57,093 nt of DNA from DATCMU01 sp036563245 (GCA_036563245.1 DATCMU010000005.1:1-57093), one strand, 5' to 3'; shown: positions 33,907 to 43,439, counted from the first letter of the stretch. Notes: generated by a model from the sequence alone, not told the origin. Translations and numbers: made by a program.

Positions 33907-34857
33907 TCAGTAGAAATTGTAGGCTTCCGACAGCGTCTCGGTCAGCCGCCCGTTGCGCTCGATGAATTCGGTGAGGAACTCGTGCAGACCGCGCTTGAAA
34001 ATCCGGTCCATGTCGTTCTCCGCCAGCATCCTGAGCAGTCCTTCCGCATCGTCATGGGCGGGCCCGCGCTCGCCGTGCAGCAGCTGCAAGGTGGCCAGCG
34101 AACGGGAAAGGTGCTGCGCGCAATAGTTCAGGGACCGCGGCATTTCAGGGCGAAGGATCAGGAAATCGGCGATGTTCCAGGCCTGGTAGCGCTCGCGATA
34201 CATATGCCGGTAGGCGCGGTGAGCCGAAGCTGCCCTCAGGATCAGCGTCCATTGCAGCATGTCGATCTCGCTGCCCAGCAGATTGGCGCGCGGCAGCAGC
34301 ACATAGTACTTCACGTCGAGGATGCGCGCGGTATTGTCGCCCCGCTCGACATAGGTCCCGGCCTGCAGGAAGGCGAAGCCCTCATTGCGCAGGATCGTGC
34401 CAAGCAGGGCACCGCGGAACCGTTGCGAGGCCGCCCTTATCCACTGAAGCACTTCGGGCAGGCGCGATCCCGTGACCTGGCCGGGCCGAATCTGGGAAAA
34501 TTCGAGCCAGGTTGAATTCAGGCTCTCCCACATGTCGGTGGTCAGTGAAGTGCGCTCGGAACGCGCATTCGTGCGCGCCTGCTTCAGGCAGGAAAGAACC
34601 GATGATGGATTGGTCGCGTCGAACAGCATGAAATGGGCGACATTGGCCGCATTGGCTGGCTTGTCGAGCGCCGCGAATTCCTCGTCCATTTCCGCGGCGC
34701 GCAGCATGGAAACAAGATGATCGCTGCCATTTCCGTCGCGCTGTTCGGTCAGGGACATGCGATAGCCGACATCGAGCAGGCGCGACATGTTCTCGGCGCG
34801 CTCGATATAGCGCGAGAGCCAGAACAGGTTGGCGGCGGTCCGGCCCAGCATGCTCAT
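33907..34857 (-). CDS. alpha-E domain protein
   Basis: A 316-residue, largely helical protein of the alpha-E family. It starts MLGRTAANLFWLSRYIERAENMSRLLDVGYRM, the typical opening, and contains RGDNTARILDVKYYVLLP near the middle and QMLAENDMDRIFKRGLHEFL-like helices at the end. Biochemistry is unknown. It is consistently linked to circularly permuted ATP-grasp proteins and transglutaminase-like proteins in a proposed peptide-ligation system. Its ATG overlaps the ATP-grasp stop (ATGA at 34854-34857). Confidence 0.93.
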   Translation of the reverse strand: MSMLGRTAANLFWLSRYIERAENMSRLLDVGYRMSLTEQRDGNGSDHLVSMLRAAEMDEEFAALDKPANAANVAHFMLFDATNPSSVLSCLKQARTNARSERTSLTTDMWESLNSTWLEFSQIRPGQVTGSRLPEVLQWIRAASQRFRGALLGTILRNEGFAFLQAGTYVERGDNTARILDVKYYVLLPRANLLGSEIDMLQWTLILRAASAHRAYRHMYRERYQAWNIADFLILRPEMPRSLNYCAQHLSRSLATLQLLHGERGPAHDDAEGLLRMLAENDMDRIFKRGLHEFLTEFIERNGRLTETLSEAYNFY

Positions 34858-36278
34858 TCGTCCTCCAGCACCCAGGTGTCCTTGGTGCCGCCGCCCTGGG
34901 ACGAATTGACCACGAGCGAGCCGTTCTTGAGCGCCACTCGCGTCAGTCCCCCGGGCGTGATGCGGATGCGGTCACCCACCAGAACGAAGGGCCTCAGATC
35001 GACATGGCGCGGCGCGATGCCCTTGCCCACATAGGTGGGGCAGGTCGAAAGGGCGAGCGTGGGCTGGACGATATAGTTGTCGGGCCTGGCCTTGATGCGC
35101 CGGGCGAATTCGGCCCGCATCTTGCGGGTCGATGTCGGCCCCACCAGCATCCCGTAGCCGCCCGAGCCGTGCACCTCCTTGACCACCAGTTCCTCCAGAT
35201 TGTCGAGGACATAGGCGCATTCGTCCTCGTTGGAGCAGTTGTAGGTGGGCACATTGCTCAGCAACGGCTTTTCGCCAAGGTAGAAATCAATGATGTCGGG
35301 GACGTAGGTATAGACCGCCTTGTCGTCGGCGATGCCGGTGCCCGGGGCGTTGACCAGCGTCACGTTTCCGGCGCGGTAGGCGTCGAACAGCCCGGCAACG
35401 CCCAGATAGGAATCGGGGCGGAAGGTGAGCGGATCGAGAAAGTCGTCGTCGATGCGCCGATAGATGACGTGCACCCTTTCCGGGCCGCGCGTGGTGCGCA
35501 TGAACACCTTGCCCTCGTCCACGAACAGGTCATGGCCTTCGCACAAGTGGGCGCCCATCTGGTCGGCGAGAAAACTGTGCTCGAAATAGGCCGAGTTGTG
35601 GATGCCGGGCGTCAGGACGACGAGCGTTGCGTTTTCCTGGGTCCCCTCTGGCGCCACGCTTTCAAGGGTCCGCCGCAGGTTCTCGGGGTAGTTCTCGACG
35701 GGGGCGACCTTGAGCTTTTCAAACAGGTCGGGGACCAGCGACAGCATCGCCTCGCGGTCCTCGATCATGTAGCTCACCCCCGATGGGGTGCGCAGGTTGT
35801 CCTCCAGAACGTAGAAATCGTCGGGCCCGACGCGGACGATGTCGACGCCGATGATGTGCGAATAGACACCCAGCGGCGGTTCGAGCCCCATCATTTGCGG
35901 ACAGAATGCGTCGTTCTGCACGATCAGCTTTTCCGGCACCCTTCCGGCCTTGATGATTTCCTGGCCGTGATAGATGTCGTGAAGGAAGGCGTTGAGCGCC
36001 CGCACCCGCTGTTCGATGCCGCGCGACAGGCGCCGCCACTCCGCCGCCGCGATGATGCGCGGTATCACATCGAACGGAATGAGGCGCTCGGTCGCCTCGT
36101 CCGTCCCATAGACCGCAAAGGTGATTCCCGAGCGCCGGAAGGCTGCCTCGGCATTGGCAGACATGGCCTTCAGGCTCCGGCCCGGCTGCGCCTCCAGCCA
36201 ATCGGAGAGAACGCGGTACGGTTCGCGTATCGAGCCGTCCGCATTGAGCATTTCATTGAACGCCGGCCTGTCTCCCAT
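34854..36278 (-). CDS. circularly permuted ATP-grasp type 2 protein
   Basis: A 474-residue protein of the permuted ATP-grasp family, a predicted peptide or amide ligase. It opens MGDRPAFNEMLNADGSIREP and contains NDAFCPQMMGLEPPLGVYSHIIGVDIVR, a metal-binding EDNLRTPSGVSYM, IYRRIDDDFLDPL, VVKEVHGSGGYGMLVGP (ATP loop) and HVDLRPFVLVGDRI. ATG 36278 has GGGAG upstream and matches the family N-terminus; the frame is open further to 36659 without family features. It overlaps the alpha-E gene and follows the GH15 gene by 109 bases. Confidence 0.93.
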   Translation of the reverse strand: MGDRPAFNEMLNADGSIREPYRVLSDWLEAQPGRSLKAMSANAEAAFRRSGITFAVYGTDEATERLIPFDVIPRIIAAAEWRRLSRGIEQRVRALNAFLHDIYHGQEIIKAGRVPEKLIVQNDAFCPQMMGLEPPLGVYSHIIGVDIVRVGPDDFYVLEDNLRTPSGVSYMIEDREAMLSLVPDLFEKLKVAPVENYPENLRRTLESVAPEGTQENATLVVLTPGIHNSAYFEHSFLADQMGAHLCEGHDLFVDEGKVFMRTTRGPERVHVIYRRIDDDFLDPLTFRPDSYLGVAGLFDAYRAGNVTLVNAPGTGIADDKAVYTYVPDIIDFYLGEKPLLSNVPTYNCSNEDECAYVLDNLEELVVKEVHGSGGYGMLVGPTSTRKMRAEFARRIKARPDNYIVQPTLALSTCPTYVGKGIAPRHVDLRPFVLVGDRIRITPGGLTRVALKNGSLVVNSSQGGGTKDTWVLEDE

Positions 36279-36387
36279 CGCTCCCTGCTGGTGCTGCGGC
36301 AAATCCCTCTTGCCTGCCGATTGGTGCACATTTGCGCCATTGCGTCCAGCACCCTTTTGGCAGCCCAACTCCAATAGTATTGACGCT

Positions 36388-38706
36388 TCACCGGCTTGGC
36401 GGGTCGTCCGGTTCAAGATCGATCCGGTAGTCGACACCCGCCCAGCCATTGCGCTGGGGGAAATGCAGCGTGAAGTCGATCCTCTCGTGGCTGCCCAAAT
36501 CCGCCGCCGTGACCAGCACGCGATGCATCCCGAAGGGCACTTGCGTTGCGCTCCGGTCGGCAGGAGCTTTCCAGCCGTCGAACCCATAACGCAACACGAA
36601 AGGTTCGTCGCACTCGATGGCGAGCGCGCGCCCCTGTGGCATCGCCTGGAACGCGGCATCGGCGCGCCAGTGCCAGGTCCTGGCCGTCGGCCGCTTGCCG
36701 CCGTATCGGCGCTCGACGCCCTCCATCAGTTCAACGGGGCGCCCGGTGTCGCGCGCGACCAGCAGCTTGATGAATTCGGCATGGGCCCACACCAGCGGCA
36801 TCGCGCTGCCCGACGGCCGGCCAGGTTCAAGGCCCCGTTCGGGTATGGCCGCGCGGTCCCAGATCTGCTCGGGCAGGAGACCGCCCGGGCCTGTCATGTG
36901 CGCCATGGCCTCGAGATAGGGCAGGGCGTTGTCACCGGACATTACCGCGTAATGTCCGCGCTCGCCGGTCAAAAGCGGCCAGAGCCGGCCGATGCCGGTG
37001 CCGTCGAACGGTGCACCGTCGGCGTGCTCGCCATAGCCGTCGCCATTGTAGCGGTGATAACTGGGGCCGCTGGGCGTTTCCACGCGCAACAGGCCTTCGG
37101 TCACCTTCAGGGTGTCCGTGATCCGCTGGTCGTCGGGTTGCCTGAGGCCCGTTCGCACCAGATACAGATATTCAAGGCCCACCAGTTCGTCCGCTTCCAC
37201 CGGTCCGTCGGTGGTGTTCTTCACCGCGATCCGGCCCCGCAGGGCGCCATCGGAGTCCGGAGGAGCGATCCGCACGTAATAGCCGTCGACCCCGAAGCGT
37301 TCGCACAGCGGGCCGCCGCGCACATAGGTCAGCGATTCGATACGTTCATTCCAGCAGTCGGCGACGGACAGCGCATACTCGGCTTCATCGGGGTCGAGAA
37401 AATCGGTGGCCGCCACAAGTCCCACCACGGCAAAGGCCAGGGTGAAGGGATTCGCGCCGGCGTTTTCCTCCCAGCGGTCCTGTGGGCTGAACGGCCCGTT
37501 TCTCAGGATGTGCCGGGCCGCGCCGCGAACCATGCCCGCGATGCTCGATGCTGGCGGGAGCGCCCCCAGGCTGCGCAGTTTCGATGCGAGCACGATCGGA
37601 AACGCGACCTCGTCAAGTTGCTCGCCTGTCCAGTAGGGCCGTCCGTCGGGGAAATAATTCTGCGACCAGCCCCCCGAGGGCTGCTGGGTAGCGATCAGAT
37701 AGGCAAGCATGCGGCAGGCATCGTCGACCTGCCCCACCGCGACCAGCGCAAGCGCGGCTTCCACCGCGTCGCGCGTCCACACCAGGTGATATCCACCCAG
37801 GTCATTGTGGCTGTTGCCCCAGGGGATACTCAGGCTTGCCACCAGCGATCCGGGAAAGGTCTGGTCCTCGTGCACCTTGAGCACCAGTGCGGAGAGTTCC
37901 GCCTCGCGCTTGAGTTCAGGCGAAACATGGGGAACGTCGAGTGTCTGCGCCCAGGCTTCCCAACCTGCAATGAAGGTCTGGCGGGTCGATGAGAAGTCCT
38001 CCGCCAGCACCGAGCGGGCAAGGGTGCGCGCACCCTCGAGCGTGCGCGAGAACGAGAGCGCCAGGATTCCGCTATTGTCGGCAAGTTCACCCATGAGCGC
38101 GACATTGCCGTTCTCGGCCTGCGGGTACTGCCAGCGCATTTCGCCATGTGCATCGAAATCCTGCCAGCCATCGGAAACCCCGACATAGCCGGCGCTGGAG
38201 CGCGCAAAACCGCCGTCCGCGGCGAGGCACAACGCGATATTGGGCTTGGCCGCGACGAGGTCGCCGCTTGCATAGGCGTTGTTGTCCCACCCATTGCCAT
38301 CGAGATGTGGCGCGAGGAGGGGATAGAGCCGTAGGTCGTCGCCCTCGAGCCGATATCGGATCAGCATCGCATCGCGCGAGGGGGCGGGCAGGTATTCGAG
38401 TTCGAGCTTGTAGCCTTCCCCTCGATGGGTGACGCTGACCAGCGGCACATGCGGCTTGAGCGTGCTCAGTGTGTAGCGCTGCACGCGCTTGACCTCGTAC
38501 CAGCCCTTGGGACCGGCAATTATGAATCCCAGGTCGCGTATTTGCGGGGCGCCGGTCGAGGGCCAGTAGACTTCGTTCAGGATGCCGAAGCCGATCGTCG
38601 CCCATACCCGGCTCGCACCGAGTGCGGTGGTCACCATGTCCTTGGCGCTCGATGTCCAGGTTGGGGAGATTCCGGGTTGCCCAGGTGCCTGCATGCTATC
38701 CGTCAT
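36388..38706 (-). CDS. GH15 family glucoamylase/glucodextranase-like hydrolase
   Basis: A 772-residue GH15 enzyme releasing glucose from alpha-glucan ends. The N-terminal 270 residues form the beta-sandwich (GFGILNEVYWPSTGAPQIRDLGF), and an (alpha/alpha)6 barrel follows (GGYHLVWTRDAVEAALAL). The catalytic acid is in RWEENAG (about residue 411) and the base in LPEQIWD (about residue 612). There is no signal peptide, so it acts in the cytoplasm, perhaps on glycogen or imported maltodextrins. It starts one base after the SDR stop and precedes the ATP-grasp genes in the same direction. Confidence 0.93.
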   Translation of the reverse strand: MTDSMQAPGQPGISPTWTSSAKDMVTTALGASRVWATIGFGILNEVYWPSTGAPQIRDLGFIIAGPKGWYEVKRVQRYTLSTLKPHVPLVSVTHRGEGYKLELEYLPAPSRDAMLIRYRLEGDDLRLYPLLAPHLDGNGWDNNAYASGDLVAAKPNIALCLAADGGFARSSAGYVGVSDGWQDFDAHGEMRWQYPQAENGNVALMGELADNSGILALSFSRTLEGARTLARSVLAEDFSSTRQTFIAGWEAWAQTLDVPHVSPELKREAELSALVLKVHEDQTFPGSLVASLSIPWGNSHNDLGGYHLVWTRDAVEAALALVAVGQVDDACRMLAYLIATQQPSGGWSQNYFPDGRPYWTGEQLDEVAFPIVLASKLRSLGALPPASSIAGMVRGAARHILRNGPFSPQDRWEENAGANPFTLAFAVVGLVAATDFLDPDEAEYALSVADCWNERIESLTYVRGGPLCERFGVDGYYVRIAPPDSDGALRGRIAVKNTTDGPVEADELVGLEYLYLVRTGLRQPDDQRITDTLKVTEGLLRVETPSGPSYHRYNGDGYGEHADGAPFDGTGIGRLWPLLTGERGHYAVMSGDNALPYLEAMAHMTGPGGLLPEQIWDRAAIPERGLEPGRPSGSAMPLVWAHAEFIKLLVARDTGRPVELMEGVERRYGGKRPTARTWHWRADAAFQAMPQGRALAIECDEPFVLRYGFDGWKAPADRSATQVPFGMHRVLVTAADLGSHERIDFTLHFPQRNGWAGVDYRIDLEPDDPPSR

Positions 38707-38707
38707 T

Positions 38708-39493
38708 TCAGCCTCCGTGTGCGAAGTCGGGGTAATCGGTCATCCCGCCGTCGACGAAGATGCTGGTGCCGGTCAGGTAACTGGCAAGATCGGATGCCAG
38801 GACCACCGCCATACGCGCGATGTCTTCGGGTTCGCCGATCCGGTCCAGCGGTATCTTTTCCAGGAGATCGGCAAGCCCCTTGGGATCATCCCAGACGTTT
38901 TGGTTGATTGGCGTGCGCACCGCGCCAGGTGCCAGTGCCACCACGCGGATCCCGTGCGGTGCCGATTCCTGGGCAAGTGTCTTGGTCATCATGGCGATCG
39001 CCGATTTCGAGGCGGCGTACGCGCTGTACCCCGTCCATGGAATGGCCTCGTGCACCGACGACATGTTCACGATGACGCCAGAGCGCTGCGGCACCATGCG
39101 CTTGAGGGCTTCGTGCGCGCATTGGAAGGCGCCGAACAGGTTGACTTCGATGACCTTGCGCCATGCAGCGTGGTCGGCTTCCCATGCCAGCATTCGCTTG
39201 CCGTCAATCCCGGCATTGTTGACCAATACATCGATGCCGCCCCAGGCCGCATCGATATCGTCGAACATTGCGGCAACGGCATCGGGATCGGAAACGTCGG
39301 CCTCGATGGCGAGTGCGCGGCGGCCGGTGGCGGTTATGGCGGCCTTGAGATCCCGGGCCGCGTCCGGTTGCGCGACATAGTTTATCGCAACGTCGGCGCC
39401 GGCCTCGGCATATGCCTTGGCAATGGCCGCGCCGATCCCGGAATTGCCTCCGGTCACAAGCGCGCGTTTTCCGGTAAGATCGACAGCAAGCAT
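38708..39493 (-). CDS. SDR family oxidoreductase (glucose 1-dehydrogenase-like)
   Basis: A classical 261-residue short-chain dehydrogenase: cofactor motif TGGNSGIGAAIA, NNAG, catalytic Ser in MSSVHE, YAASK (YxxxK) and the C-terminal DGGMTDYP. The overall pattern resembles bacterial glucose 1-dehydrogenases; oxidation of glucose made by the downstream GH15 enzyme is a plausible but unproven role. ATG 39493 follows GGGAG. It is the first gene of the SDR-GH15-ATP-grasp-alpha-E-transglutaminase unit. Confidence 0.88.
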   Translation of the reverse strand: MLAVDLTGKRALVTGGNSGIGAAIAKAYAEAGADVAINYVAQPDAARDLKAAITATGRRALAIEADVSDPDAVAAMFDDIDAAWGGIDVLVNNAGIDGKRMLAWEADHAAWRKVIEVNLFGAFQCAHEALKRMVPQRSGVIVNMSSVHEAIPWTGYSAYAASKSAIAMMTKTLAQESAPHGIRVVALAPGAVRTPINQNVWDDPKGLADLLEKIPLDRIGEPEDIARMAVVLASDLASYLTGTSIFVDGGMTDYPDFAHGG

Positions 39494-39687
39494 AAAAATA
39501 TCTCCCTGCTTGGAACGGGCGGGATGGTGGGGTGAACGCACGAAATGTGCAAAGAAATGGCGCCGCAGATTTGAGGCGCTAAAGAGAACGCATTGAACCT
39601 GCGCATCAAATGAGGCACCTTTTGGCCCGGTCGCGCAGACGTGAACAGATGTCCGGTCAAGGGCTTGTCGCGATCCTGAATGCGGCA

Positions 39688-40641
39688 ATGGGGTGGGCGG
39701 TCGTGCTTTCCAAGGATGTTGAAGTGCTTGTGACCAATCGCCTGCCCGATGGGTGCGAAGAAGCGCTCGACAGCGCGTGCACGCCGCATCGGCTCTATCG
39801 GGCTTCGGACCGTGACGGGATGCTCGATCGCGTCGGGCCCCGTATCAGGGCGGTGGCAGGTGGAAACGTGGATGGGGCGCTTATGGCGCGTCTCCCCGCG
39901 CTCGAGATCATCGCCGGTTTCGGTGTCGGCTACGACAGCATCGACATCGAACTGGCGAAGGCGCGCGGTATCCGTGTGTCCAATACCCCGGACGTACTCA
40001 ATGACGCTGTGGCCGAGTTGACAATGGGGCTGATGATCGCGCTCGCCCGTCGCATTCCCGAAGCGGATCGCTTCGTTCGCGGTGGCCGGTGGCCGGGGGG
40101 AGGCTTCGGCCTGACCGCCGAACTGACCGCGGCAACGGTTGGCATCGTTGGGCTTGGCAGGATCGGGCGCGAAGTCGCGCGGCGCTGCGACGCCATGAAG
40201 ATGCGGGTCGTCTACCACGGCCGCCGGCAGCAGGCCGACGTCCCCTATCGCTACTATGCGAACCTGGTTGAAATGGCCGGGGACTGCGACTGGCTTGTCG
40301 CGCTGGTGCCGGGAGGCGAGGGAACCCAGGGTCTGATTTCGCGAGAAGTGCTCGAGGCGCTCGGGAGCAGGGGGCGGTTTGTCAATTTGGGTCGCGGTTC
40401 CATCGTCGACGAACCCGCGCTTGTCCACCTTCTGGCGACCGGTGGGCTTGGTGGCGCAGCGCTCGACGTCTTTGAGAATGAGCCCGATATCCGTCACGAA
40501 TTCCTTGCCTTCGACAATGTCATCCTGTCTCCGCACCAGGGCAGCGCCACGGTGACGACGCGGGAGGCGATGGGCGCCCTGATGCTCGACAACCTGAAGG
40601 CCCATTTTGCCGGCCAGCCGCTTCTGACGGCGGTGGTCTGA
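39688..40641 (+). CDS. D-isomer 2-hydroxyacid dehydrogenase (glyoxylate/hydroxypyruvate reductase-like)
   Basis: A protein of about 317 residues with the NAD(P)-binding motif VGIVGLGRIGREVA and the catalytic triad of this family: Arg in NLGRGSIVDE, Glu in DVFENEPD and His in LSPHQGSAT. PALEIIAGFGVGYDSID and SNTPDVLNDAVAELTMGL are typical of glyoxylate/hydroxypyruvate reductases. The start is unsure: ATG 39688 has no clear ribosome site, GTG 39703 has GGGGTGGG before it, and the frame is open to 39610. It is divergent from the SDR operon. Confidence 0.9.
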   Translation: MGWAVVLSKDVEVLVTNRLPDGCEEALDSACTPHRLYRASDRDGMLDRVGPRIRAVAGGNVDGALMARLPALEIIAGFGVGYDSIDIELAKARGIRVSNTPDVLNDAVAELTMGLMIALARRIPEADRFVRGGRWPGGGFGLTAELTAATVGIVGLGRIGREVARRCDAMKMRVVYHGRRQQADVPYRYYANLVEMAGDCDWLVALVPGGEGTQGLISREVLEALGSRGRFVNLGRGSIVDEPALVHLLATGGLGGAALDVFENEPDIRHEFLAFDNVILSPHQGSATVTTREAMGALMLDNLKAHFAGQPLLTAVV

Positions 40642-40644
40642 CGC

Positions 40645-41211
40645 CTAGCCGTCCATCGCCCGCTTGCGTCCCGTGATCATCGCGCCGACAAGGTTTTCTC
40701 TGTGCTTGAGCGAAGCGAAGATGACGCCCGCGACATGCAGCGGCACAGCGACCAAGAAAAGGTCGGCCAAAAGGCCGTGCACCTCTTCCAGTTCGCGATG
40801 CCCGAGCCCGAACAGGTTCATCCCCCTGTGGGTCATCACATAACCGGTCACCCCCAGCGAAAGCGTCAGCGCCATCATGAACAGCACCATGATCCCGCCA
40901 AGCGGATTGTGTCCGATATGGCGCGGGGCCGTGCCGGTCAGCATCTGCCAGGAATAGCGGGCAAGGTGGACCGGGCCCTTCACGAAATCGGAGAACCTCG
41001 AATGGCGCGGGCCGACGAATCCCCACACGATGCGCGCCACGATCAGCGAAACGGCCAGGTATCCCAGCCAGACGTGCACGGTGTGCTGGCGATCGCGGAT
41101 TTCATGGCTGAGCCAAGCCAGCACAATGGCGGTGGCAAAGATCCAGTGAAACAGTCTGGTCCAGATATCCCAGACCTTGACCGTGGCAGGCTGGGGCGTG
41201 TCGGCACTCAT
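40645..41211 (-). CDS. cytochrome b561-type membrane protein
   Basis: A 188-residue protein with four membrane helices and His residues for two b hemes: RLFHWIFATAIVLAW, HTVHVWLGYLAVSL, GYVMTHRG and EEVHGLLADLFLVAVPLHVAGVI. It resembles prokaryotic cytochrome b561 and Ni/Fe-hydrogenase cytochrome b subunits. Such proteins pass electrons from quinol to periplasmic partners, often a small cytochrome c, but none is adjacent. It converges on the 2-hydroxyacid dehydrogenase with 3 bases between. Confidence 0.9.
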   Translation of the reverse strand: MSADTPQPATVKVWDIWTRLFHWIFATAIVLAWLSHEIRDRQHTVHVWLGYLAVSLIVARIVWGFVGPRHSRFSDFVKGPVHLARYSWQMLTGTAPRHIGHNPLGGIMVLFMMALTLSLGVTGYVMTHRGMNLFGLGHRELEEVHGLLADLFLVAVPLHVAGVIFASLKHRENLVGAMITGRKRAMDG

Positions 41212-41366
41212 TCATGGGACTCCATGCCAGATGGGTTTTCTTGCACAAGAATGCGAACGGCAGGTCCGGCCGGCCAGTTAAATTGTGTTCATTGTCGTGA
41301 ATTCCCGTTCATGAGCAAGCGGGGGCTTCCAGGTTCAAATCTGCTTGCAAGCCCTGTGCAGCGGCT

Positions 41367-41384
41367 TTCCAAAGCGCTTTGGAA
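41367..41384. promoter_or_regulatory. perfect 18-base palindrome, LacI-type operator of the first GH13 gene
   Basis: TTCCAAAGCGCTTTGGAA is a perfect dyad with the central AAGCGCTT common in LacI-family operators. It lies 51 bases before the GH13 ATG, probably over the promoter. A shorter palindrome GCTTGCAAGC lies at 41343-41352. Confidence 0.72.
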
Positions 41385-41434
41385 GGCGTAGGAACGTGAG
41401 CAGGTCGAAGATTGGCATTCAGGTGGAGCAAGAG

Positions 41435-43054
41435 ATGGGCGAATGGTGGCGTGGCGGCGTGATCTATCAGATCTACCCGCGTTCCTTTCAGGACAGCAAT
41501 GGCGACGGAATAGGGGATCTCGAAGGGATGACCCGCCGGCTCGATCACATCGCCCGGCTTGGCGCGGACGCGATCTGGCTTTCGCCCATTTTTGCCTCGC
41601 CCATGGACGACATGGGCTATGACGTCTCCGACTACGAAGCCGTCGATCCGGTGTTCGGCGACCTCAAGGCGTTCGATGCACTGGTGGCGCGCGCTCACGA
41701 TCTCGGCCTGAAGGTGATGATCGACCAGGTGCTCAATCACAGCTCGGATCGGCATGCGTGGTTCCAGGAAAGCCGCAAGTCGCGCGACAACCCCAAGGCC
41801 GACTGGTACGTGTGGGCCGATCCGAAGAAAGACGGGACCCCGCCCAACAACTGGCTCTCGGTTTTTGGTGGTCCGGCCTGGGAATGGAACCCCTCGCGCG
41901 GGCAGTACTATTTGCACAACTTCCTGGCAACGCAGCCGGACCTGAACTTCTTCAATCCCGAAGTCCAGGAGGCCATGCTGAGGATCCTGCGGTTCTGGCT
42001 CGACCGCGGCGTTGACGGTTTTCGCTTCGACACGGTCAACTTCTTCTTCCATGACAAGAAGCTGCGGGACGACCCGGCCGAGCGCCGCAAGAAGAACGCG
42101 CCGCCCGAATACAACCCCTACAACATGATGGATCACATCCATTCCAAGAGCCGGCCGGAGAACATCGCGTTCCTCAAACGCATCCGAAAGCTCATGGACG
42201 AGTATCCGGGCACCACGACGGTGGGCGAAGTCGGCGAAGCGCCCCGCCATGCGGTCGAAGTGATGGCCGCCTATACCTCCGGCGGCGACAAGCTGCACAT
42301 GTGCTATTCGTTCGACATGCTGGGCCCCGACTTCACCGCCGCCCATTTCCGCAAGACGATCGAGGGCTTTTTCGAAGCGGCGCCGGATGGCTGGCCGGCG
42401 TGGAGTTTCTCCAATCACGACGTGATGCGCCAGGTGTCGCGCTGGGCCGACCACGCGGCGAACCCGGATGACTTCGCCCGGCTGTGCGCTGCGCTGCTTC
42501 TCGCGCTCAAGGGCTCGGTCTGCATCTACCAGGGCGAGGAACTGGGCCTGCCAGAGGCCGACCTTGAATATGAGGAAATCACCGACCCCCAGGGCAAGCG
42601 TTTCTGGCCCGACCACAAGGGACGTGACGGTTGTCGCACGCCCATTCCATGGGAAGCCGGCGATGCCCCGAACGGGTTCACGACCGGCAAGCCATGGCTG
42701 CCGATCAAGCCCGAACACTCCGCGCGCAATGTCGCCGAACAGGAATCCGCGCCACGTTCCGTGCTGGCTTTCTATCGGGAAATGCTGGCATGGCGCAGGC
42801 GGCACACCGCTTTGGTCGACGGCGCAATCGAGTTCATCAAGACCAGCGAGCCGGTCCTTGCGTTCCGGCGCAGCGCCCCCGAGGGCGCTTTCGTCTGCGT
42901 CTTCAACCTGTCACCGCAGGCCCAGACCCTGGCCCGCAAGCACCTGCCCGGGAATGTCGAATTGACCGACATTGTCCAGGGAGCGGCGATGGGCAAGAAG
43001 AAGCTCGAGCTCGGCCCGAACGGCTTCGCCATCCTGTCTGTCGGCCAGGATTGA
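41435..43054 (+). CDS. GH13 alpha-glucosidase (AglA-like), copy 1
   Basis: A 539-residue oligo-alpha-1,4/1,6-glucosidase of the GH13 family, cytoplasmic (no signal). It starts MGEWWRGGVIYQIYPRSFQD and contains the nucleophile Asp in GVDGFRFDTVN, the acid Glu in TTTVGEVGE and the third carboxylate in FSNHDVMRQ. Other conserved parts are DQVLNHSSDRHAWFQES and CIYQGEELGLPE. ATG 41435 follows GGAG; an upstream in-frame GTG (41398) is less likely. A paralogue lies at 51691-53361. Control by a LacI-type regulator is suggested by the palindrome upstream. Confidence 0.94.
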   Translation: MGEWWRGGVIYQIYPRSFQDSNGDGIGDLEGMTRRLDHIARLGADAIWLSPIFASPMDDMGYDVSDYEAVDPVFGDLKAFDALVARAHDLGLKVMIDQVLNHSSDRHAWFQESRKSRDNPKADWYVWADPKKDGTPPNNWLSVFGGPAWEWNPSRGQYYLHNFLATQPDLNFFNPEVQEAMLRILRFWLDRGVDGFRFDTVNFFFHDKKLRDDPAERRKKNAPPEYNPYNMMDHIHSKSRPENIAFLKRIRKLMDEYPGTTTVGEVGEAPRHAVEVMAAYTSGGDKLHMCYSFDMLGPDFTAAHFRKTIEGFFEAAPDGWPAWSFSNHDVMRQVSRWADHAANPDDFARLCAALLLALKGSVCIYQGEELGLPEADLEYEEITDPQGKRFWPDHKGRDGCRTPIPWEAGDAPNGFTTGKPWLPIKPEHSARNVAEQESAPRSVLAFYREMLAWRRRHTALVDGAIEFIKTSEPVLAFRRSAPEGAFVCVFNLSPQAQTLARKHLPGNVELTDIVQGAAMGKKKLELGPNGFAILSVGQD

Positions 43055-43100
43055 CGCACAGCGGCCGCCGGGCCCACGAGGGGCGCCGGTTTCTCCGGCG

Positions 43101-43439
43101 CTACTCGCCTATGCCGGCGTTGCCGTAGACGACCGGCGCGAAAGTGGTGGGATCGAAAAAGCGGTTGACCGTCCGGCCATCGGTGGTCTTCACGAAAGCT
43201 CTCAGGCAACCGCCCCAGACCTCGACACGATCGGTATTGACGCCCCGCAACCTGAGTTGGGTGAGTGAATACTCGAGCGCGTCGCGGACCACGTTGGGAT
43301 ACGGGGAAAGCAGGTCTGACGTCATCACGCAATCGCTCAGCCCCGCCGCGACCGCCGGAGTTGTTGCGAACTGGGGCGTGGCAATCCCCGCTGCTGCCAG
43401 CACGGCCGTCACTGCCGCGGCCCTGATGGTTCTGGTCAT
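43101..43439 (-). CDS. small periplasmic protein of unknown function
   Basis: A 112-residue precursor with a clear signal peptide (MTRTIRAAAVTAVLAAAGIA..., cleavage near AVA at about residue 32). The mature part has two cysteines (SDCVMTSD and WGGCLRAF) that could form a disulfide. The mature sequence ends RFFDPTTFAPVVYGNAGIGE. GGGAG precedes ATG 43439. I do not recognise a family. It converges on the GH13 gene. Confidence 0.75.
   Translation of the reverse strand: MTRTIRAAAVTAVLAAAGIATPQFATTPAVAAGLSDCVMTSDLLSPYPNVVRDALEYSLTQLRLRGVNTDRVEVWGGCLRAFVKTTDGRTVNRFFDPTTFAPVVYGNAGIGE

Noticed and set aside
36121..37992. 623-codon plus-strand frame opposite the ATP-grasp and GH15 genes
   Set aside because: It is antisense to two well-supported genes, spans their junction and has no family features.
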